Assembly (NCBI GenBank): GCA_963669435.1
Contig: OY770025.1
Span: 310,001 to 374,000, forward strand
Source of the DNA: CALJFL01 sp963669435
GTDB lineage: Bacteria; Pseudomonadota; Gammaproteobacteria; Pseudomonadales; Halieaceae
Direction of reading: 5' to 3'
Length of the DNA: 64,000 nucleotides
Numbering within the stretch: the stretch's first letter is position 1; every line of letters begins with the position of its first letter. Positions 32,079 to 40,559 of this stretch are shown piece after piece. The notes beneath the pieces are model-generated. The model ran no database searches, was not told where the DNA came from, and was given only the letters and a program-made list of their open reading frames with translations. A program made the translations under genes and the position numbers.

Positions 32079-34082
32079 GTGACGTTGACCAAAGCCCCCT
32101 ACCAACCTGAAATCGACGGCCTACGCGCCATTGCTGTGCTTGGCGTCTTGCTTTTTCACCTGGACGCCAATGTACTGCCTGGTGGATTTGTCGGCGTCGA
32201 TGTTTTCTTTGTCATCAGCGGGTTTCTTATAAGCCGACTGATCGTCAACGAAGTAAACCAGACCGGCTCGTTCAACTTCGGCCATTTTTATCTCCGTCGC
32301 ATTCGCCGTTTATTCCCGGCCCTGTTTTTCACTGTGGCGCTTTGTCTGCTTTTTAGCGTTGTACTCTTCCCGCCGGAGGCACTGGAACGTATTGGTGCTT
32401 CCGCATTGTATGTCCTGTTCTCAATTTCCAATTTTTTCTTCTGGTCAGAGGTGGGTTACTTCGATATCGCGGCCGCCGAGAAACCACTGCTGCATACCTG
32501 GTCACTCAGCGTGGAGGAGCAGTTTTACCTGGTCTGGCCCTTGACCCTGGTACTCCTACTTTCCTTAACACGCCATCGTAAGTCCATCATTTTGCTCGGA
32601 CTTTTACTGTTAGGAACATTCAGTCTGGCGGCCAGCGAATACCTGTTGGAGCAAAGCCCTTCAACGGTGTTTTTCATGACGCCGTTCCGTCTATTTGAAT
32701 TCGCCCTTGGTGCTGCCCTGGTGTGGGCACCCGTATCGTCGAGGCCCAGCGGTGCTAGAGAAGAGGTTCTGTTGCTCCTCGGTTTGGGGTTGATTTTCGG
32801 CTCGATGGCGCTGCTGCAGACCAATGATCCCTTCCCAGGCCTCTATGTGCTGCCCCCCACATTAGGTGCAGCCATGTCTATCTATGCGTGTCGGGCAAAA
32901 TTCCTTGGAATTCTCCTACGCAACAAAATCGCCGTTTTTATTGGCCTTATCAGTTATTCACTCTATCTGGTGCATTGGCCACTGATTGTGTTTTACACCT
33001 ATGGTTTCAACACCGAGATAGAGTTCACAACCGCACTGGGTCTTGGCCTCGTGTCGATCGCCAGCGCCGTGTTGATGTATCGCTATGTCGAAACACCGTT
33101 CCGGCAAGGTCAGAAATCAGCCTTGAATGTTTCACCCGGGCGCCTGATAGCCGCAGCCACGCTATGTACTGTCTTGTTGATCAGCACTGCAGCTTTACTC
33201 ACTTACAGCAAGGGCTGGCCGGCACGCCTGGAAGGACGGCTACCAGACAACATCGATATCGCCAGCGTACCCAAGAGCGGCACCTGGGCACGTATCAGGG
33301 ATATTAAGGATCAGGACTTCGCGGACGACGGTCGCACCCGCTTACTTATTGTGGGTGATTCTCAAGCCGCAGACCTTGTAACCGCCTTGGACATCGGTCT
33401 CTCGAAGGAGGAATATCAATTGGTGTCCCGCGTAACCTACGCGCGATGCGGCGCCCTGTTCGTGTCCCAGGAACGGCGCGAGAGTTACTTCGAGGAAAAC
33501 TGGCAGGCCAGAAAACACGAGCGCTTACCGGCGATAAAGCGCTCCTGTAATGTACAATGGCGAAATTGGCAAACCTCAGCCGCTTTAAGCGAAGCAGATT
33601 ACATACTGCTCAGCAGCCATTGGCACGATTATCACCTGCCTTTTCTCGCAGACACAATAAGTTTTATACGCTCGCGCTCCAATGCGAGCATCATCATCGT
33701 GGGCAACAAAGCGTTACCCATTGGATCACAGCCGATTGCGACCCGCTGCGCGCTGTTATCTTTCCTCTTGCCAACCGAATGCAACAACTCGCTAGCGACA
33801 TTGAACCAGTTTGCCGCCAGTTTTCTCGACACGAGCGGCAATATGCGTGGACGCAGCTACCTTGCGGTCAGCAAGTCAATGAGAGATATCGTTGCAGACA
33901 GCGGCGCCCGCTACCTGGATATGCACAAGCTTGTTTGTGGCACAGAGCTCGATGCCTGTACTATCTACAACGATCAGGGCATCGCCACCTTCAAAAATGG
34001 TAGCCACATCAACAACTTTGGTGCGCAAATGCTGGCAGAACGCCTGGCGACAGCGCGTTTCCCGAAACACTTCCCGCCATAA
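32079..34082 (+). CDS. OafA-type acyltransferase with SGNH domain
   Basis: The 667-residue protein has an acyltransferase-3 domain with ~10 membrane helices (residues ~8-375; YQPEIDGLRAIAVLG with the conserved Arg, FHLD with the active His) and a periplasmic SGNH hydrolase-like domain (~400-667; LLIVGDSQAADL block I, SHINNFGAQML with the Asx-x-His block). Such fusions O-acetylate LPS O-antigen, peptidoglycan or exopolysaccharide. GTG start. It stands alone, so the target glycan is unknown. Confidence 0.93.
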   Translation: MTLTKAPYQPEIDGLRAIAVLGVLLFHLDANVLPGGFVGVDVFFVISGFLISRLIVNEVNQTGSFNFGHFYLRRIRRLFPALFFTVALCLLFSVVLFPPEALERIGASALYVLFSISNFFFWSEVGYFDIAAAEKPLLHTWSLSVEEQFYLVWPLTLVLLLSLTRHRKSIILLGLLLLGTFSLAASEYLLEQSPSTVFFMTPFRLFEFALGAALVWAPVSSRPSGAREEVLLLLGLGLIFGSMALLQTNDPFPGLYVLPPTLGAAMSIYACRAKFLGILLRNKIAVFIGLISYSLYLVHWPLIVFYTYGFNTEIEFTTALGLGLVSIASAVLMYRYVETPFRQGQKSALNVSPGRLIAAATLCTVLLISTAALLTYSKGWPARLEGRLPDNIDIASVPKSGTWARIRDIKDQDFADDGRTRLLIVGDSQAADLVTALDIGLSKEEYQLVSRVTYARCGALFVSQERRESYFEENWQARKHERLPAIKRSCNVQWRNWQTSAALSEADYILLSSHWHDYHLPFLADTISFIRSRSNASIIIVGNKALPIGSQPIATRCALLSFLLPTECNNSLATLNQFAASFLDTSGNMRGRSYLAVSKSMRDIVADSGARYLDMHKLVCGTELDACTIYNDQGIATFKNGSHINNFGAQMLAERLATARFPKHFPP

Positions 34083-34198
34083 GTTATCGCCGCCCCACCC
34101 GCGTTGTCAGCGGAAATTAAAAACCTGTAATGATCCACTCGTATACAGCCCCCGTATATCCCTCCAACAAACAATCAGACACATTCCTGGAGGAAGCA

Positions 34199-34603
34199 AT
34201 GCAACGTATTATTTTGGGCCTGGCGGCCGTTTTGACGTTCAGTTTTGTTGGTAGCGTAGCGGCTGAGGAAGCAGCCATAGCGGCAACTGACACTGGCAAA
34301 ATCGTGGTTTACCGCGATGAAAGCAAGAGCTCTGTCTCGTTCAAGGTATTTGCTAACGAAACACAACTGGGCCGCATCAAGGAAGGCAAAGCCATCTCTG
34401 CCGACCTGGCCGCAGGCACCTATAAAATTACCAGCAATGTGAAAGGCAGTGAGCCACTGGTAGTGGAACTCAAAGCTGGCCAGACGCTTTACGTGGATGG
34501 CGACCTGATCGAGAAGCGTTCAGGCAAGTACCGTACGCAGTTCACCACCGTGTCTGAACAGGTTGCCGTTACCAGCCTCCCGGCTGTAAACGACCTGATC
34601 TAA
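34199..34603 (+). CDS. Small exported protein (DUF2846-like)
   Basis: From the ATG at 34199, preceded by GGAGG, the product has 134 residues. A signal peptide (IILGLAAVLTFSFVGSVAAE) is followed by a beta-rich domain (GKIVVYRDESKSSVSFKVFA, ITSNVKGSEPLVVELKAGQ) resembling DUF2846/PEGA-like domains. It likely acts in the periplasm. A strong terminator follows. Confidence 0.7.
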   Translation: MQRIILGLAAVLTFSFVGSVAAEEAAIAATDTGKIVVYRDESKSSVSFKVFANETQLGRIKEGKAISADLAAGTYKITSNVKGSEPLVVELKAGQTLYVDGDLIEKRSGKYRTQFTTVSEQVAVTSLPAVNDLI

Positions 34604-34623
34604 CCGAACTACGGTCCCCCTCT

Positions 34624-34650
34624 GGCCTCCCCGGTGGAGGCCTTTTTTTT
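34624..34650 (+). terminator. Rho-independent terminator
   Basis: GGCCTCC-CCGGT-GGAGGCC followed by eight T residues, 21 bp after the DUF2846-like gene. Confidence 0.92.
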
Positions 34651-34762
34651 ACCTGAATACTGGCGATTCTCACCTCAGCAAAGCACCACATTTACCAGAA
34701 GCGCGCATTATCCAACACAGTTGTCTATGCTGATCCCCGATGACCAAACGTGAGGTATCGGT

Positions 34763-35278
34763 ATGACAGGTAATTTTCGTTCAGTTGCAGAACTGATCAG
34801 CATTCTGGCGCTGGCCGGGGGACTGGTTCTCGTCGCCCTGCAAATACAACAATCTTCTGAAATCACCAAGGTACAGCTGGACGCATCCGTCACCGGGAGC
34901 TGGCACAACATCGATGGTACCCGGCAAAGTGAGCAATTTGCCCAGGTGCTAGCCAAGTCGATTCAACAGCCTCAAGAACTTACACTCGCCGAGCTATTGG
35001 AACTCGACGCCTATTACCAGGGCGTGGTGGACCAGATGGAGGTCTATGCGGAGCTCATGCACCGGGGGTATCGAGAAGGCACCCTCCAGGGCATGTTCCA
35101 GGCGAACGTGCCACTGTATTTCTCCAATAGTTTTGCCAAAGCATGGTGGCATCGAAAATCGGCCTACTATGACGGAGACTGGCCAGTGCTACTCACCGCG
35201 GCAGTTGAAGCGACCGACCCTCAGGGGCAGGCGGACATGTTGCGGGGAATACTCGAAGACCTGGAGAAGAGTCGCTAA
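34763..35278 (+). CDS. Hypothetical membrane-anchored protein
   Basis: The 171-residue protein has one N-terminal membrane helix (LISILALAGGLVLVALQI) followed by a helical cytosolic or periplasmic domain (LAELLELDAYYQGVVDQMEV, AKAWWHRKSAYYDGDW). Proteins with this anchor and a DAYY...W pattern are common in marine gammaproteobacteria; no function is known to me. It is convergent with the DUF393 gene. Confidence 0.7.
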   Translation: MTGNFRSVAELISILALAGGLVLVALQIQQSSEITKVQLDASVTGSWHNIDGTRQSEQFAQVLAKSIQQPQELTLAELLELDAYYQGVVDQMEVYAELMHRGYREGTLQGMFQANVPLYFSNSFAKAWWHRKSAYYDGDWPVLLTAAVEATDPQGQADMLRGILEDLEKSR

Positions 35279-35662
35279 CTATTGCGGAATCAGGTCTCGA
35301 CCCAGCAACTTGAGCAATATTCGTCTGCCCGTGGCGAGCACGGGATAAAGCACCCGGGACAGGGATGCATGACTGAAAACAAAATAATTCATGCGATTAA
35401 AGATGCCAGATTTACTACTCATCATCGCCAGTGCGTGAATGGCCCGATCACCAAAATAAAGCTCCTCGTCCACGAACAGGGCGAAACCCTGATTGAGATC
35501 CAGTCCCAGATCCTCGACGCGCGTGCGCTCAGGAGATTCCTCTCGCGCATTCATCAACCGCAGTTCCCCGAACTGTTCACGCAGGCGGAGCATGGCAACG
35601 TAACGCGTGCATACGGGACATTCACCGTCGTACAGTAACTTTAAACTTGCAGCGGAAGACAC
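35279..35662 (-). CDS. DUF393 (DCC family) thiol-disulfide protein
   Basis: The 127-residue protein carries LLYDGECPVCTRYVAMLR, the DxxCxxC signature of the DCC/DUF393 thioredoxin-like family. The C-terminus ends in basic and hydrophobic helices. It follows the HTTM gene by 2 bp; DUF393 and HTTM proteins recur as pairs or fusions, suggesting a shared redox or carboxylation function. Confidence 0.85.
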   Translation of the reverse strand: MSSAASLKLLYDGECPVCTRYVAMLRLREQFGELRLMNAREESPERTRVEDLGLDLNQGFALFVDEELYFGDRAIHALAMMSSKSGIFNRMNYFVFSHASLSRVLYPVLATGRRILLKLLGRDLIPQ

Positions 35663-35664
35663 CG

Positions 35665-37068
35665 CTATTCTCCCCTGCCGGTACGCGACCAGGCGAAAAT
35701 GGGATCAGGCAATTCCTCTGTGAGTGGCAGGACCCAGGAAGCCATGCTTGAGCCACGCTCAATGGTGGTGAGATCCACGTAGGGGTCGATCTGCGGAGCG
35801 GGATACCTGAAATTGAGTGAGCATTGGTTCTGGGCGAAAACTTCCGGGCCGACCACACCGTGCTCGGCCTGCCACTTGCGTTCCAGGTGGTGTGCAAACT
35901 GCAAGATCATGTCGGGCCGGCAACTGAGCCTTCGCATTTTAAACAGGCTAAGGTGATCGCGGGGATCGACGCCCCAACGTTCTCCAGTAGCGGGGTCTCG
36001 CACCATAAATATCAGCTTCCCACGCTGGGAAGTGAGCTTCATACGCCAGGAAAACAGGTGCCCGTCATCGTTCCAGGCGACATCGCCATCATAAGTGTAG
36101 TGCCGTAGCGGCAACAGCACCTGCACCGTCAACCAGGCCACCATAAACGCCAGAGTGGGGACGCCGACCAGTGACGGCGTAACGCTCGCGCCTGGGCTTG
36201 TTCCAAGATACGGCTTGCTGCGCGCCGTCAACCAGTGCCACACCCGGCGAGGCCAGTCAGGCTCGAGGCACAAGAGACTGGCGAACAGGGTCATCCACGG
36301 GAAGATGCCGATAACAAACACAAAGTGGTTCAAGATGTGGAAGCCTGCGTAGCAGCACAGTACAGCCACCCGCGTTTTTTTGAACAATAACAGGGGCGCG
36401 CCAACCAGGTGCAGTGCAATCACACCGTAGGCTGCAATCATGATCGCCCAACGCTGCTCGAACAGGTCGCTCATCAGGTAGAGGCCGTCAACGTCCGCAA
36501 GCCACTGTTCCAGCGGAGCCAGATTGATCCAGTCCGGATTGATTTTCACCACGCCGGCATAGATCAGTATGATCTCCAACTGCAGCAACAGCAGCCAACG
36601 CGCCCATCGGGGGGCAAATCGCTGCTGGGGCACACCCCGCAACCGCACATCGAGCGACCACATTCTGCCTGCGGGTACGACCGCGAGCAGGAAGCTGAAT
36701 AACACGACCATGTAATAGTGATTGAGATAATGGGCCCGGTCGAGCAGGAAGAACCAGGCGATGCCCAGGGCAAAAAGAATACTGGCGACCCGGTAAAAAA
36801 GACCGACAGTCACCATAAACGCCAGCACCGCCAGAATCGATAAGTGCCAGTACAGGCCATTGCCGGGCAGCATGCCCACCCACTCAAATCCGTAGTACTT
36901 GAACAGGAAACCGCTCTGCAGATACTGGGTCTCCAGCGGAAAGAACCACGCGTAGCGCGCCATCGACATGCAGGTAATGAAACCGAAGCCGATACGAAAG
37001 ATTTCCAGCGCAGCGGCATCCTCAGGCTGAGAGAGCTTGTGGCGCAACTGTGACAAGTAGTTTCTCAA
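35665..37068 (-). CDS. HTTM-domain membrane protein (VKGC-related)
   Basis: The 467-residue protein has about seven to eight membrane helices. The N-terminal HTTM region (AALEIFRIGFGFITCMSMAR; LLDRAHYLNHYYMVVLFSFL; IYAGVVKINPDWINL) is homologous to vitamin K-dependent gamma-carboxylase. The C-terminal ~110 residues are a soluble domain (MKLTSQRGKLIFMVRDPATG). Bacterial function is unproven. Coupled to the DUF393 gene. Confidence 0.85.
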   Translation of the reverse strand: MRNYLSQLRHKLSQPEDAAALEIFRIGFGFITCMSMARYAWFFPLETQYLQSGFLFKYYGFEWVGMLPGNGLYWHLSILAVLAFMVTVGLFYRVASILFALGIAWFFLLDRAHYLNHYYMVVLFSFLLAVVPAGRMWSLDVRLRGVPQQRFAPRWARWLLLLQLEIILIYAGVVKINPDWINLAPLEQWLADVDGLYLMSDLFEQRWAIMIAAYGVIALHLVGAPLLLFKKTRVAVLCCYAGFHILNHFVFVIGIFPWMTLFASLLCLEPDWPRRVWHWLTARSKPYLGTSPGASVTPSLVGVPTLAFMVAWLTVQVLLPLRHYTYDGDVAWNDDGHLFSWRMKLTSQRGKLIFMVRDPATGERWGVDPRDHLSLFKMRRLSCRPDMILQFAHHLERKWQAEHGVVGPEVFAQNQCSLNFRYPAPQIDPYVDLTTIERGSSMASWVLPLTEELPDPIFAWSRTGRGE

Positions 37069-37190
37069 GGGCGTCGCCGTACTATTGGACCAACGGAAGT
37101 AAGCCCACGATTATATGCCGCCGACCGTGGCTGCATAAAGGTGCAAATAACCGTAAGGTGAGTTGCTTCTGGTTGGCTTTCGACAAGGCA

Positions 37191-37219
37191 AAAAAAAGGC
37201 CCTCGAGGAGGGCCTTTTT
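37191..37219. terminator. Bidirectional terminator
   Basis: GGCCCTC-GAG-GAGGGCC is flanked by seven A on the left and five T on the right, so it works in both directions. It ends the minus-strand phasin-like gene. Confidence 0.88.
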
Positions 37220-37275
37220 ACATCTTGCTGCGGAGCAGGTGACAAACCCGCGCCGAGCATAGCAACTGGGGGCGA

Positions 37276-37689
37276 TTAAGCCGCCTTCAGCTTCTCGCGA
37301 ACAGATTCAACAGCGTCTTCAACCTGACCCTGGACCTTGCTCACTTGTGCTTTCACGTCGGCAACAACGTTGTCGAACTCAGGCATGTCGACAGAAGGCA
37401 TTTCCAGCTTCTCGATGCGGCCAGTCAGGTCGCTACGCAGCTTAACGCCACGCTTCTCAAGCTTGGCAACGCGCTTGTCGTTTTCCTTACGGGCAGACTC
37501 AAGGTTTTCCTTAACCGCGTCGATGCCCTGGCCGATGATGCCAAAGTAAACGTTAACCGCCTTCTCGGCAGACGATTTGATGCTGAAGTCAGCAGCCTTC
37601 TTGGGAGCCGCTTTCTTCGGGGCAGCCTTCTTGGCAGCAACTTTCTTGGCCGGAGCCTTCTTTGCAGGAGCTTTCTTTGCAGTAGCCAT
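37276..37689 (-). CDS. Phasin-like protein with histone H1-like Lys/Ala repeats
   Basis: The 137-residue protein opens with ~33 residues of AKKAPAKK-type repeats, then a phasin-like amphipathic coiled coil (INVYFGIIGQG-like segment, VKENLESARKENDKRVAKLE, VQGQVEDAVESVREKLK). PhaF of pseudomonads combines the same two parts in the opposite order: it coats polyhydroxyalkanoate granules and binds DNA through its KKA tail. A granule-nucleoid linker role is plausible. No pha genes are nearby. Confidence 0.7.
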   Translation of the reverse strand: MATAKKAPAKKAPAKKVAAKKAAPKKAAPKKAADFSIKSSAEKAVNVYFGIIGQGIDAVKENLESARKENDKRVAKLEKRGVKLRSDLTGRIEKLEMPSVDMPEFDNVVADVKAQVSKVQGQVEDAVESVREKLKAA

Positions 37690-37964
37690 GTCAATTTCCT
37701 CTATGTTTCACAATGAGTGGAGTAATGCGTTAACCGCGTCTTGCAGTCATTGGCGGCCAAGATACGCCAATAAATTAGAATCCACTGCCTAATTTCCCTA
37801 ATTACGGGAATTTTTCTCATCGGCGCCGGAAGTAGGGGTGGAGGAATCGGCGCAAAGCCGCATAAACACTGGGCTTAAACCATATTAGAGAGCAACGCCG
37901 AACAAGCGGATAATCAGTGCAAATGTGGAATTCCGGCCGATAATGGCCGTTGGGATGGCCCTGC

Positions 37965-40268
37965 CTAGGCCAATTTGGACTGAACCAGTTCCATAAAATG
38001 CCAGGGCGCCAGCAAACGTTCAAATTCCGCAGCTGGCAGTGGTTCACTGAACAGGTATCCCTGGACAACTTTCACGCCATGACCCGTGAGAAAACGGTAC
38101 TGTTCAGGCGTCTCCACGCCTTCGGCGACCAACCCCAATTCAAGGTGTTGTGCCATGGCAATGATTCCTGCGACCAGTCCAGCACCGCCTTGCGTGTCCA
38201 CACAATCGGCTACGAAGCGCCTGTCCAACTTGATTTCGTCAACCTGTAGATCAGCGAGATAGCCCAACGGTTCATGCCCGGCACCGAAGTCGTCGACTGA
38301 CACATGCACACCGAGATCGCGCAATTTTTCCAGGCTCTCGATAACACTGGTGCGCCGGTCAATCAGCGTTCGCTGAGACAGAGCCAGTTCCAGCCGGGCC
38401 GGCTCAAGGGCGTGTTTGCCCAGCGTCAATTCCACGTGATCCACCAACGCCGGATTGAACTGGCCCGCAGACACGTTGATTGCGATGCGCGGCAGTTTCA
38501 GGTCCCGGGCGTCGAACGCAACGAGCCGGGCACAGGCGGCGTCGACCACCCAATGCGCAAGTTGGTCGCTATAGCCCATCTCCTCGGCCATGGCGATAAA
38601 CTGGTTCGGGGGCAGGTCACCAAACTCCTGGTGCTGCCAACGCAACAGTGCCTCTGCACCCACAACCGAACCGTTGATGATGTCCACTTGTGGCTGCAAG
38701 TGTAAGGTCAGTTCGTCGCGATCAATGGCCCTACGCAGGTCTGCCTCCAGGCGCAGGCGATCAACCGGGATATCCTGCATGGTCGATTCATAGAAAAGGA
38801 AGGTTTCACCGGTAGTAAGCTTGGCCTGTTGCATGGCAGTATTTGCGCAACGCAGCAGTGCTTCCACGTCCACGCCGTCCTGTGGCGACAGCGCTATTCC
38901 GATGGACGGCGTCACTACCACTTCCTGGCCATCGACATCGATCGGCGACACCAGGCTCTCGTTAATACGGCGGGCCACCTCCGCCACTGACGCCTCGCCA
39001 TCCACCCGATTCAGAACAACGGTAAACTCATCACCGCCAAGCCGTGAAACCTCTATCCGGGGCGCGTCATCGCTATTGTGGGCGACAATATCACTGCCCC
39101 GCACACAACGACTAAGCCGGTGACCTACCTCACGCAGTACGTCATCTCCCGCCTGGTGGCCCAGCGCCTCATTGACACGTTTAAAATTGGCGAGGTTCAG
39201 GATCAATAATGCCAGGCGATTCTGGTCGCGCGCATTCAGCCGCAACATCAGGCTAAGTTGTTCAGTAAACAGGCTGCGGTTGGGTAAGGAGGTCAAGTTG
39301 TCGTAATGCGCCAGCTGTTGCAACTGACTGCGCGTTTCAGTGATTTCGCGGGTCGCCTCGGACAGCGCCTGATCCCGTTCCGAAAGCTGCGAGGTACGTT
39401 CCTCGACCTTCATATTCAGCAGCCGCTGGTCGGTCTCCATTTCGTTCTTGCGCCTACTGAGCCCACCCATAACGCTGTTCAGCACCTTGGCGACTTCACG
39501 CACTTCCGGGCTGCCCTTGATGTCTACCACGCTATCGATGTTGCCTGCGGCGACACCGTCGGCGAGCTGTGCCAGTTGTGTAAGCGAGCGGCCGATCTGC
39601 CAGGTGATCGCCAGAACCACAGCGCAGAGGAGCAAGGCCAACAACAGGGTAAACCATAGCAAACCGCCAATCGCTACATACACGGCATCCAACAGCCCCC
39701 CCTGGCTGACCTGTATATGTACATAGCCCATGATTACCTGGCTATTTGCCGCACCCGCATCGATGAGTGCCAGTGCAAAATCCACAGGCTCAATGCCCTG
39801 CTCGGTGGGGTTTACCGCCGCGAATACCGGTAGGGTCAGGTGTACAAAGTCTTCGCTATTGAAAAAGGCAGACCAGAATCCCGTGGTCTGCACCGGCCTG
39901 CCATTGTCCAGGCGAACGACGCCGGTATCTGCTGGCGAGTAACCGCTGCGCAGGACGGTAAAACCCGGTAGCCTAGATGCCGCCCCGTTACCAGGTGACT
40001 GCGCGAGAATATTCCCCAGGCTGTCTCGAATGTCGGCAGCGCTGACAGGTGGCGCCAGGTAAGCCGCCAGCTTTGCATCCAGGGCGGTCTGATCACGCTC
40101 ATAAATATCCACCTGCAGCTCGATACTACTGGCAGCCGTGACCTGCGCCGCGGCAAGCGTGGATTGCAACTGCGTCTGGTATTCGCGTGCGGCAGTAACG
40201 CCCAGCACGATCACGCAGAGCAGCACCACTGCCGCAATGAAGATCAGGTTTAGCCTCCCTGCAATTGA
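37965..40268 (-). CDS. GGDEF-EAL membrane protein with altered EAL site
   Basis: The 767-residue protein has an N-terminal helix (LNLIFIAAVVLLCVIVLGV), a periplasmic sensor, a second helix (~207-229), HAMP, a coiled coil, GGDEF (SRLGGDEFTVVL intact) and EAL. The EAL domain keeps AEALLRW, the INVSAGQF Asn, DDFG, IKLDRRF Lys and QGYLF, but LELTEG is changed to LELALS and DFGTGYSS to DFGAGHEP. Phosphodiesterase activity is therefore doubtful. The GTG at 40268 (VSIAGRLN, GGGAGG upstream) aligns with MTIAGKIN of its paralog at 48521; the frame is open to 40304. Confidence 0.88.
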   Translation of the reverse strand, partial: SIAGRLNLIFIAAVVLLCVIVLGVTAAREYQTQLQSTLAAAQVTAASSIELQVDIYERDQTALDAKLAAYLAPPVSAADIRDSLGNILAQSPGNGAASRLPGFTVLRSGYSPADTGVVRLDNGRPVQTTGFWSAFFNSEDFVHLTLPVFAAVNPTEQGIEPVDFALALIDAGAANSQVIMGYVHIQVSQGGLLDAVYVAIGGLLWFTLLLALLLCAVVLAITWQIGRSLTQLAQLADGVAAGNIDSVVDIKGSPEVREVAKVLNSVMGGLSRRKNEMETDQRLLNMKVEERTSQLSERDQALSEATREITETRSQLQQLAHYDNLTSLPNRSLFTEQLSLMLRLNARDQNRLALLILNLANFKRVNEALGHQAGDDVLREVGHRLSRCVRGSDIVAHNSDDAPRIEVSRLGGDEFTVVLNRVDGEASVAEVARRINESLVSPIDVDGQEVVVTPSIGIALSPQDGVDVEALLRCANTAMQQAKLTTGETFLFYESTMQDIPVDRLRLEADLRRAIDRDELTLHLQPQVDIINGSVVGAEALLRWQHQEFGDLPPNQFIAMAEEMGYSDQLAHWVVDAACARLVAFDARDLKLPRIAINVSAGQFNPALVDHVELTLGKHALEPARLELALSQRTLIDRRTSVIESLEKLRDLGVHVSVDDFGAGHEPLGYLADLQVDEIKLDRRFVADCVDTQGGAGLVAGIIAMAQHLELGLVAEGVETPEQYRFLTGHGVKVVQGYLFSEPLPAAEFERLLAPWHFMELVQSKLA

Positions 40269-40559
40269 CACGCCCCTGCCTCCCACCGACACTGGAAACG
40301 GCAATTAAGCTACCACGGGGCCTCTGAAACGGGCAATCGTAATTGGGTGAAATGCTGACATAGCTCACAGAGTGGCTTACCGCGAGTTGACATACTCAGA
40401 CACGTCCCGGCGGAATAAGGTAATCGCTGGAGATTTAGCGCACTGCATGCGGCAACCATGCCAATTGTAGATATTCTGCGTATGATCTCAGCACAGGATG
40501 CTGGCGGCTCATCGGTGCCGTCACGGGACAAAGCCGCGGCGAAATAATCAGGACAGCTA

